From positions 1 through 5,093 of the forward strand of contig CAYPOV010000322.1 in assembly GCA_964412385.1 (NCBI GenBank): a DNA stretch of 5,093 nucleotides, written 5' to 3'. Below, in pieces: positions 1 to 5,093 of the stretch (position 1 is the stretch's first letter; each line of letters starts with the position of its first letter). A program made the translations under genes and the position numbers. Source of the stretch: JBGSYN01 sp964412385 (lineage in GTDB: Bacteria; Pseudomonadota; Alphaproteobacteria; Geminicoccales; Geminicoccaceae). The notes under the pieces were generated by a model. That model worked only from the letters and a program-made list of their open reading frames with translations, made no database searches and had not been told where the DNA came from.

Positions 1-187
1 CGTCTTCATTTTCCCGATGATCGGCCTGACGGGCGGTGCTGCCGCAACCGCGGTGCAGGTTGGCTACACCGTGGCGGACATTGTCGCCAAGGCCGTGTTC
101 GGCGTGCTGATCTACATGATCGCGGTGCGCAAGTCGCAACACGACATGGCGGAAGGTGCGATCCGCGCCCATTCCGTGACCGCGTAA
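1..187 (+). CDS. Microbial (type-1) rhodopsin, C-terminal part
   Basis: This is the 3' end of a seven-helix retinal-binding membrane protein. The first full codon is at base 2, 61 residues are visible, and the stop is TAA at 185-187. Residues 20-46 of the fragment form a hydrophobic helix that matches helix G of rhodopsins. It contains GYTVADIVAK, in which Asp26 lies four residues before Lys30 (codon 89-91), the spacing of Asp212 and Lys216 in bacteriorhodopsin. Lys30 is therefore the expected Schiff-base lysine. A short hydrophilic tail (RKSQHDMAEG...) follows, probably cytoplasmic. The family comprises light-driven ion pumps, channels and sensors. The helix C residues that tell proton, sodium and chloride pumps apart lie outside the window, so ion and colour tuning cannot be called. 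The downstream retinal-synthesis genes support the assignment and suggest the protein binds endogenously made retinal. Confidence 0.92.
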   Translation, partial: VFIFPMIGLTGGAAATAVQVGYTVADIVAKAVFGVLIYMIAVRKSQHDMAEGAIRAHSVTA

Positions 188-204
188 CACCGGTCTTTCC
201 TTGT

Positions 205-236
205 GGACGCCGGGCCCTCCGGCGTCCCTTTCTTTT
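205..236 (+). terminator. Rho-independent terminator after the rhodopsin gene
   Basis: A perfect 9-bp GC-rich stem (GGACGCCGG at 205-213, CCGGCGTCC at 219-227) closes a 5-base loop (GCCCT) and is followed by the T-rich tail CTTTCTTTT at 228-236. It starts 18 bases after the rhodopsin stop codon and ends 16 bases before the crtE ATG. The T-rich side is only on the + strand, so it should act on transcripts coming from the rhodopsin. It could be a full stop or a partial attenuator that lets some transcription pass into the crt genes; the sequence alone does not decide this. Confidence 0.85.
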
Positions 237-243
237 GCCGGAT

Positions 244-247
244 AGGA
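244..247 (+). promoter_or_regulatory. Shine-Dalgarno site that sets the crtE start
   Basis: AGGA lies five bases upstream of the ATG at 253. It favours this start over the in-frame TTG at 235, which lies in the T-tail of the terminator and has only the hairpin stem upstream of it. Confidence 0.6.
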
Positions 248-252
248 ATGCA

Positions 253-1119
253 ATGACACCGTCATTCTTGAAGTCCCTCGACAACGCCGTTGCGCAGACC
301 CATCGCTCGATGGTGGCGCTGGCGACCGCCGATCTCGACCTCGACAATGATGTCGCCGGTGTTGCCCGCTATCATCTGGCGAAACCTGGAAAAATGATCC
401 GCGGACGGTTGGCGCTGTCCGCATCGGGCGCACTCGGTCTCGATGATCAAGACGGGATGGCACTGGCGAGTGTTTGCGAATTTTTGCACAATGCCTCCCT
501 GATTCACGACGATCTCCACGATCGCGACATGATGAGGCGCGGACAGCCGGCGGTTTGGGCGCGCTTCGGCGATGATTTGGCCATTCTGGCCGGAGACTAT
601 TTTCTCTCGCTCGCCTATGTCGCCGTGTCGCAGATGGCCTCTTCATTGCGGGAGCCGACGCTTATCACCATGATCCACCAGCGCACACGTGCAGCGATCA
701 TGGGCCAAGCCGCCGATTTGGCCGATGACGCGCTCGACATTGCCGATTACGAGCGATTGGTGCGCAACAAGTCGGGAGCGCTGTTGAGCTTGCCCCTGGA
801 GCTGCCATTATTGGTGGCCGGCAAGGACGAATATCTTGGCTGCGCACGCGAAGCCGCCGATGCGTTTGCGCTCGCCTATCAAATCCTCGACGATATCGAT
901 GATGGTGCGGATGACAGCCGGGTAGGCACCAACATTCTCCGGATCCTGCGCGATCGCTGCGCAGCGCTGGACCCTCTCGGTGTGGCGATGAACCGGGTGC
1001 AGGGAGCATTGATCGAAGCACGGTCGAGAGCGGCGGCCCTGCCGGATGGTTCGGGCGACTTGCTGGCGCATTATGTTTCGGTGTTCGCCCCAGCCAGCAC
1101 GTTGAGGGTTGCGGCATGA
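253..1119 (+). CDS. crtE: Geranylgeranyl diphosphate synthase (polyprenyl synthetase family)
   Basis: The 288-residue product is a soluble all-alpha prenyltransferase expected to condense isopentenyl diphosphate onto allylic diphosphates to give C20 GGPP, the carotenoid precursor. Visible motifs are KPGKMIRGR (residues 44-52, the counterpart of the diphosphate-binding GGKRxRP region), the first Asp-rich motif DDLHDRD (86-92) followed by RRG (95-97), and the second Asp-rich motif DDIDD (213-217). The DDxxxxD spacing of the first motif is typical of bacterial GGPP synthases. The ATG at 253 is preferred because of its AGGA site. Oddly, the stretch after the second Asp-rich motif is short and lacks the lysines of the usual GK...GKxT segment; it reads DSRVGTNILRI instead. 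The stop overlaps the crtI start (ATGA). The family is clear; GGPP as product is inferred from the carotenoid context, and a shorter product such as FPP is possible. Confidence 0.88.
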   Translation: MTPSFLKSLDNAVAQTHRSMVALATADLDLDNDVAGVARYHLAKPGKMIRGRLALSASGALGLDDQDGMALASVCEFLHNASLIHDDLHDRDMMRRGQPAVWARFGDDLAILAGDYFLSLAYVAVSQMASSLREPTLITMIHQRTRAAIMGQAADLADDALDIADYERLVRNKSGALLSLPLELPLLVAGKDEYLGCAREAADAFALAYQILDDIDDGADDSRVGTNILRILRDRCAALDPLGVAMNRVQGALIEARSRAAALPDGSGDLLAHYVSVFAPASTLRVAA

Positions 1120-2600
1120 GCCACGCCATCGTAATCGGTGCCGGTTTCGGCGGCATGGCGGCATCGCTGAGACTGCGCGCGAAGGGTTATGAGGTGACAA
1201 TCATCGATCGCTGCCCGAGGCTCGGCGGACGGGCGCAGGTCTTCGAGCGCGGCGGTTTCCGCCATGACGCCGGTCCTACCGTGATCACGGCACCCTTCCT
1301 GTTCGATGAACTCTTCGAACTCTTTGGGAGAAAGTTCTCCGATTATGTCTCGCTGGTGCCGTTGGATCCTTGGTACCGCTTCGTCTTCGCCGACGGACAG
1401 ACCTTCGACTACGGCGGAACCGTCGATGACACGCTGGCCGAGATTGCGCGCTTCAATCCCCGTGACTGCGACGGCTATCGCGGGCTGCTCGAGGATTCAC
1501 GGAAGATTTTTAAGACCGGTTTCGAGCGCCTGGCGGATCAGCCCTTCGATCGGGTGACGGCCATGATCAAGCAGGTACCGTCGCTGCTCAAACTCAAAAG
1601 CTACCGCACGGTTTGGGATCTCGTGGCGAAACACATCGAGGATGATCACCTGCGGCGGGCCTTTTCGATCCAGCCGCTTTTAGTGGGCGGCAATCCGTTC
1701 GATACAACTTGCATCTACAGTCTCATCCATTTTCTCGAGCGCAAATGGGGGGTGCATTTTGCGATGGGCGGCACAGGTGCGATTGTCGATGCATTTGGTG
1801 CGTTGATGGGTGAGGTTGGGATCGACACTCGGCTTGAGACCACAGTGACGAAGCTCAACACGCAGGGCGACACCATCCGTGACGTCGAACTTGAGGACGG
1901 AACCAGGCTGGCTGCCGATATCGTCGTCTCCAACGCAGACCCGATGCATCTCTACAGATCGATGCTCGACCGCGCCGGGACGAACACCGCGGCTCGGCTG
2001 AAAGCGCGGAACGCGCGTTTGTCGATGGGGCTCTTCGTGCTGTTTTTCGGCACCAAGAGACAGTATTCCGATGTCGCACACCACACGATTTGGCTGGGTG
2101 AGCGCTACAAAGAACTGCTCGACGACATTTTTCACAACAAGATCCTCGCCGAAGATTTTTCACTCTACCTGCACCGTCCGACGGCAACCGATCCGAGCTT
2201 TGCCCCCGAAGGCTGCGATTCGTTTTATGTCTTGGCACCCGTTCCCAATCTCGAAGCCGATATCGATTGGGATGTCGAGGGACCAAGGCTACGCAACCGC
2301 ATCGTCAATGCCCTCAGCCAGACCACTCTGCCTGGCCTCAAAGACGTCATCGTCGAAGATTTCTGGATGGATCCGCGAGATTTCCTCGAAGATTATTTGA
2401 GCGTTGGCGGCGCCGGTTTCTCGATTGCACCGCACTTCACGCAATCCGCCTGGTTTCGCTTCCACAATCGCGGCGAGGGACCGCGTAATCTCTATCTTGC
2501 GGGTGCCGGAACCCATCCGGGAGCGGGGCTTCCTGGCGTTATCTCCTCGGCCAAGGTCCTCGATCGGGTCGTGCCCGCGCTCGAGCTCGAGGCGGCCTGA
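1116..2600 (+). CDS. crtI: Phytoene desaturase (CrtI type)
   Basis: The 494-residue FAD-dependent desaturase/isomerase is expected to turn 15-cis-phytoene into all-trans lycopene at the membrane surface. The N-terminus is a dinucleotide-binding fold with GAGFGG (residues 8-13; G8, G10, G13) and an acidic residue (Asp31) ending the second strand. GGRA (37-40) and HDAGPTVIT (50-58), typical of CrtI, follow. The C-terminus carries the family signature AGAGTHPGAGLPGV (about 462-475), which closes the FAD site. The length matches bacterial CrtI proteins of roughly 490-510 residues. The ATG overlaps the crtE stop by four bases (ATGA) and has GAGG at 1104-1107, eight bases upstream, so translation is probably coupled to crtE. 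The number of desaturation steps cannot be read from sequence, but the adjacent lycopene cyclase supports a four-step enzyme making lycopene. Confidence 0.95.
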   Translation: MSHAIVIGAGFGGMAASLRLRAKGYEVTIIDRCPRLGGRAQVFERGGFRHDAGPTVITAPFLFDELFELFGRKFSDYVSLVPLDPWYRFVFADGQTFDYGGTVDDTLAEIARFNPRDCDGYRGLLEDSRKIFKTGFERLADQPFDRVTAMIKQVPSLLKLKSYRTVWDLVAKHIEDDHLRRAFSIQPLLVGGNPFDTTCIYSLIHFLERKWGVHFAMGGTGAIVDAFGALMGEVGIDTRLETTVTKLNTQGDTIRDVELEDGTRLAADIVVSNADPMHLYRSMLDRAGTNTAARLKARNARLSMGLFVLFFGTKRQYSDVAHHTIWLGERYKELLDDIFHNKILAEDFSLYLHRPTATDPSFAPEGCDSFYVLAPVPNLEADIDWDVEGPRLRNRIVNALSQTTLPGLKDVIVEDFWMDPRDFLEDYLSVGGAGFSIAPHFTQSAWFRFHNRGEGPRNLYLAGAGTHPGAGLPGVISSAKVLDRVVPALELEAA

Positions 2601-2601
2601 G

Positions 2602-3792
2602 ATGCGCGCCGGATCTCGAAAAGCCGCTAGCATCGCAATTTTGGGCGGAGGCTGTGCCGGGTTAGCATTGGCCCAGCGTCTTGTCTCCGATGCACCTGAC
2701 GCACCTCATGTCGTGGTAATCGAACCCCGGTCCGACTATCGCAACGACCGTACATGGGCGTTTTGGGACGGCTTCGATGATGATCCGTTGGTTGATGATC
2801 TGATCACCAAACGCTGGCAGCACTGGTATATTGGGAATAATGACCGCGGCGTGATACAGAGTTCCGCCCACCATGACTATGCGGTGATACCGGCTGGAAG
2901 CTTCTATGAGCAGGCCGCTGCGCGCATCGCTTCGAGCGAGAATGTCGCTCTTCACCAAGGCATTGCAGTCGAAAGCGTGCAAGAGAAAGCCAGGAGTGTG
3001 GAGATCACGACAAACGGTGGCACATACGCCGTTGATTGGGTCATCGATACGCGCCCGCCTTCGCGCAATCTGTTGCAATCCTCGATCCTGTTCCAGGTGT
3101 TCAAAGGCGTCGAGGTCGTCAGCGACAAGCCGGTGTTCGACGATACATCCGTGGAACTCATGACCGACATGAGATGCGATCGCCAGGGCTTCATTTTTTC
3201 CTACGTCTTGCCGTTCGATCCCTGCCACGCCCTTATCGAAGTCACACGCTTTTCCGAGATCCCGATAATGAGCGCTGATCTCGACGAGGCGGTCGATGAT
3301 GCCATCGCCGCGCGCCTCGGACAGCTCAACTATCGAATCGTCCGGAGGGAACAAGGCATCCTACCCATGGGAATGCCAGCCCGATCGTCAGAGCCAAACT
3401 CCCGCATTGTCAACGCTGGAACCGCGGCCGGAGCAAGCCGAGCGGCCACCGGATACGCTTTTATGCGGATCCAGCGCTGGGCCTCCAAATGCGCCGAGCG
3501 CATTGTTGCGGGCGAACCACCGATGCCGCACCCAAGAGAGCCTTTTCTGCGCGATCGGATGGATCATCTGTTTCTCCAGGTCATTCGCCAAGACCCTGCA
3601 CTCGCGCCTCGACTGTTCCTGGACCTGGGCAGCAAGCTAGACCCGGATTGTTTCGCGCGATTTCTTTCGGACAAAGCCGATTGGAGTGACCTTTTGGCTG
3701 TCGTCACCTCGCTTCCTCCGACGCCGTTTCTCAGGTCGTTAGTTGGTGCACCGACCGCACTGATGAGTTCAACACGTGCTGAGCCTGTTTAG
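2602..3792 (+). CDS. crtY: Lycopene beta-cyclase (CrtY type)
   Basis: The 396-residue flavoprotein is expected to cyclise both ends of lycopene to give beta-carotene. It opens with a dinucleotide-binding motif, GGGCAG (residues 15-20), and Glu41 ends the following strand (VVVIEP). DRTWAFW (49-55) is a CrtY hallmark. EQGILPMGM (from residue 250) matches the conserved EQGxLP block, and GTAAGASRAATGYAF (273-287) matches the conserved TGY segment near the C-terminal part of the fold. The ATG at 2602 is chosen because the nucleotide-binding fold begins about ten residues in. The same frame is open further upstream but only as an overlap inside crtI. GAGG at 2589-2592 is nine bases before the ATG. 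Only one base separates it from the crtI stop (TGAGATG), so it is almost certainly co-transcribed and probably translationally coupled. Its end overlaps blh by 17 bases. Confidence 0.93.
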   Translation: MRAGSRKAASIAILGGGCAGLALAQRLVSDAPDAPHVVVIEPRSDYRNDRTWAFWDGFDDDPLVDDLITKRWQHWYIGNNDRGVIQSSAHHDYAVIPAGSFYEQAAARIASSENVALHQGIAVESVQEKARSVEITTNGGTYAVDWVIDTRPPSRNLLQSSILFQVFKGVEVVSDKPVFDDTSVELMTDMRCDRQGFIFSYVLPFDPCHALIEVTRFSEIPIMSADLDEAVDDAIAARLGQLNYRIVRREQGILPMGMPARSSEPNSRIVNAGTAAGASRAATGYAFMRIQRWASKCAERIVAGEPPMPHPREPFLRDRMDHLFLQVIRQDPALAPRLFLDLGSKLDPDCFARFLSDKADWSDLLAVVTSLPPTPFLRSLVGAPTALMSSTRAEPV

Positions 3793-4663
3793 CAAGCCGA
3801 ACGAGGGCTGGATCTTTGTTGGTGTTGCCGTACTGGCAATCGCTGCGACTTCTATCGGTGCAACCATACCAGCTCATATTCAAACCGCGCTTCTGGTGAG
3901 CTTGGTCGCACTCCTCGGCCTACCCCATGGGTGCCTGGACATGGAACTCGCGCGCGAGAACAATTTTGTGCGGTCATCAACCTCGTTTGTTTATTTTGGC
4001 CTAGCCTATCTCGCTCTGGCAGGCACTGCATTATTGTTCTGGATCATCACACCCATGCTCGCGCTTGGCGTCTTTCTTGTGATGAGTGCTTACCACTTCG
4101 GTGGCGACTGGGAACGAGAAACCTCCCTATTGTCAAGGTGGATGCTCGGCGGTCTCGTCGTCTCTGCCCCGGCACTGTTCCATATCGATGCTGTAGCTGG
4201 TGTTTTTTCCCAGCTCATCGCTCCGGAAATGGCTGATTGGTTTGCGCATGCCTTGCAGATTGCAGGTTTCGGGTGTCTTGCCGGCAGTGGACTAGCACTC
4301 AGCACTTTGCCCAGTCTGAGAACACGGTTTGAAATTCTTGCCATCATCGCGGCATCAGCCGCTTTGCCGCCGCTGTTATATTTCATTCTCTATTTTTGCG
4401 TTCTGCATAGCCAACGGCACCTGATCGGGGCAATCGAGAAGCTCCGGATCACAAGCGCTACCGAGTTTGCCGTCAAGGCTGGGCCGATCCTTATTCTCAC
4501 ATGGGTATTCGCTCTTGCTGCTTGGCGATGGATGCCCGAGGGCCAGTTGACCGCGCAGGCCGTTCAGCTTGTGTTTATCGGTCTTTTTGCTGTCAGTGTC
4601 CCTCACATCTTGCTGGTCGATCTGCACGAGAAGCGCAACGAGCGAGGCGCTGCAAGGCCATAA
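3776..4663 (+). CDS. blh: Beta-carotene 15,15'-dioxygenase (Brp/Blh family)
   Basis: The 295-residue integral membrane protein is expected to cleave beta-carotene at its central double bond to two retinals, using non-haem iron. Several hydrophobic segments are visible, about 13-50, 71-105, 123-148, 160-178, 187-210 and 236-252, with a last one near 262-281. The histidines of this family are present: LPHG (His51), SAYHFGGD (His107), and FCVLHSQRH (His211 and His215). Their spacing resembles the iron-ligand histidines reported for the marine Blh enzyme. A PH pair is also conserved near the end (His277). The start is GTG at 3776, because in-frame stops lie at 3761 and 3764 and the next methionine (residue 56) would remove the first histidine motif. 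The ribosome site is weak (GATGAG, eight bases upstream), which fits coupling to crtY. It supplies the rhodopsin chromophore. Confidence 0.94.
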   Translation: MLSLFSKPNEGWIFVGVAVLAIAATSIGATIPAHIQTALLVSLVALLGLPHGCLDMELARENNFVRSSTSFVYFGLAYLALAGTALLFWIITPMLALGVFLVMSAYHFGGDWERETSLLSRWMLGGLVVSAPALFHIDAVAGVFSQLIAPEMADWFAHALQIAGFGCLAGSGLALSTLPSLRTRFEILAIIAASAALPPLLYFILYFCVLHSQRHLIGAIEKLRITSATEFAVKAGPILILTWVFALAAWRWMPEGQLTAQAVQLVFIGLFAVSVPHILLVDLHEKRNERGAARP

Positions 4664-4744
4664 ACTGGTGCCTTGCGCGTAGCAACATTGCACGGCAGCC
4701 GCTCGAAGCGCTACACAAGCGTTGGAGTTCCTAACGCAACCGGC

Positions 4745-4750
4745 GAAGAG
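4745..4750 (+). promoter_or_regulatory. Probable Shine-Dalgarno site of the 4758 gene
   Basis: GAAGAG lies seven bases upstream of the ATG at 4758. It is a modest purine-rich match that supports this start and frame. The rest of the 94-base gap after blh shows no gene, no clear promoter and no T-tailed hairpin. Confidence 0.4.
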
Positions 4751-4757
4751 ATCGAGC

Positions 4758-5093
4758 ATGAGATTGATAGGGTATGGCCGCGCCGCGGCAGCAGCGTCGT
4801 TCGCCATCGGCGCAGTGTTGTCGGGTTCAATGGCCGAGGCGACCTCCCTTGGTGGTCGATGTTCGAACTGGATGAGCACCAGCCTTGCGCATCAATCCAC
4901 AGGTAAGCTTGATCTGGCGGCAACCCAAGCCGCGTGTGTGGCTCTCGAGCAATCGGGTGATTTCGTGACCAGCTTCATCGAACGAGGTGCAACCTGTCTT
5001 GTTTGTGCCATCTCGGATTGGTCCGCCGCCGGGATCGAAGACGAGGCCGAAGGTGAAGTGGATGAGAATGAGGGCAACATTGATGTTGCAGCC
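4758..5093 (+). CDS. Unrecognised secreted protein, N-terminal part (3' end outside window)
   Basis: The frame from ATG 4758 stays open for 112 codons to the window edge. I do not recognise the family. The N-terminus looks like a Sec signal peptide: Arg2 and Arg8 in the n-region, an alanine-rich hydrophobic core (about 9-22), and an AEA site that would allow cleavage after residue 28. The mature part has Cys35, Cys60 and a C-x-x-C pair (Cys80, Cys83), then a strongly acidic stretch at about 94-105 rich in Glu and Asp. It is therefore probably periplasmic or exported, possibly with disulfides or a metal site. It lies 95 bases after the blh stop on the same strand, so it may belong to the same transcript or to a new unit. 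No link to retinal metabolism can be shown. A competing frame in the same DNA (TTG 4673 to 4906) lacks these features. Confidence 0.6.
   Translation, partial: MRLIGYGRAAAAASFAIGAVLSGSMAEATSLGGRCSNWMSTSLAHQSTGKLDLAATQAACVALEQSGDFVTSFIERGATCLVCAISDWSAAGIEDEAEGEVDENEGNIDVAA

Noticed and set aside
235..252. An alternative TTG start at 235 adding six residues to CrtE.
   Set aside because: It lies in the T-tail of the terminator with no ribosome site; the ATG at 253 has AGGA at good spacing.
2404..2601. In-frame extension of crtY upstream into crtI by 66 codons.
   Set aside because: The overlap would be entirely within crtI, and the nucleotide-binding fold begins just after the ATG at 2602, which has its own ribosome site.
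2662..3354. A long open frame (230 codons) on the - strand opposite crtY.
   Set aside because: It lies wholly within a well-supported gene, has no recognisable motifs, and is what a GC-rich coding region throws up on the opposite strand.
4688..4717. TTGCAC and TACACA spaced 18 bases apart as a sigma-70 promoter for the 4758 gene.
   Set aside because: The match to consensus is weak in both boxes and could easily occur by chance.
4719..4737. Inverted repeat GCGTT...AACGC after blh as a terminator.
   Set aside because: The stem is only five base pairs with a 9-base loop and no T-tract follows.
4376..4879. A 167-codon open frame on the - strand over the end of blh and the start of the secreted gene.
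   Set aside because: It is antisense to the conserved Blh histidine motifs and shows no domain or signal of its own.
4673..4906. A + strand frame from TTG 4673 that overlaps the 4758 gene.
   Set aside because: It has a poor start, a basic low-complexity product and no motifs. The 4758 frame has a ribosome site and a signal peptide and remains open.

Overview
The window holds most of a retinal-biosynthesis cluster attached to a microbial rhodopsin gene, all on the + strand. The moderately high GC content, the close packing of genes and the rhodopsin/crt/blh association point to a rhodopsin-bearing proteobacterium, most likely alphaproteobacterial. That placement rests on general resemblance and was not tested.

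Layout: (1) 1-187, the last 61 codons of a type-1 rhodopsin, including helix G with the retinal-binding lysine. (2) 205-236, a strong intrinsic terminator just after the rhodopsin. (3) 253-4663, four tightly coupled genes: crtE (geranylgeranyl diphosphate synthase), crtI (phytoene desaturase), crtY (lycopene beta-cyclase) and blh (beta-carotene 15,15'-dioxygenase). Junctions are a 4-base overlap, a 1-base gap and a 17-base overlap. (4) 4664-4757, a 94-base gap with no convincing terminator. (5) 4758-5093, the 5' part of an unrecognised gene with a signal peptide, open to the window edge.

Together the genes convert prenyl diphosphates to GGPP, phytoene to lycopene, lycopene to beta-carotene, and beta-carotene to retinal, the chromophore of the rhodopsin. 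One step is missing: there is no phytoene synthase (crtB), although crtI and crtY are only one base apart where crtB often sits in related clusters. The main points for a second look are this gap, the terminator separating the rhodopsin from crt genes that have almost no room for their own promoter, the shortened C-terminal part of CrtE, and the unknown secreted protein at the right edge. The rest is a recognisable, known type of system; I see no wholly new one.
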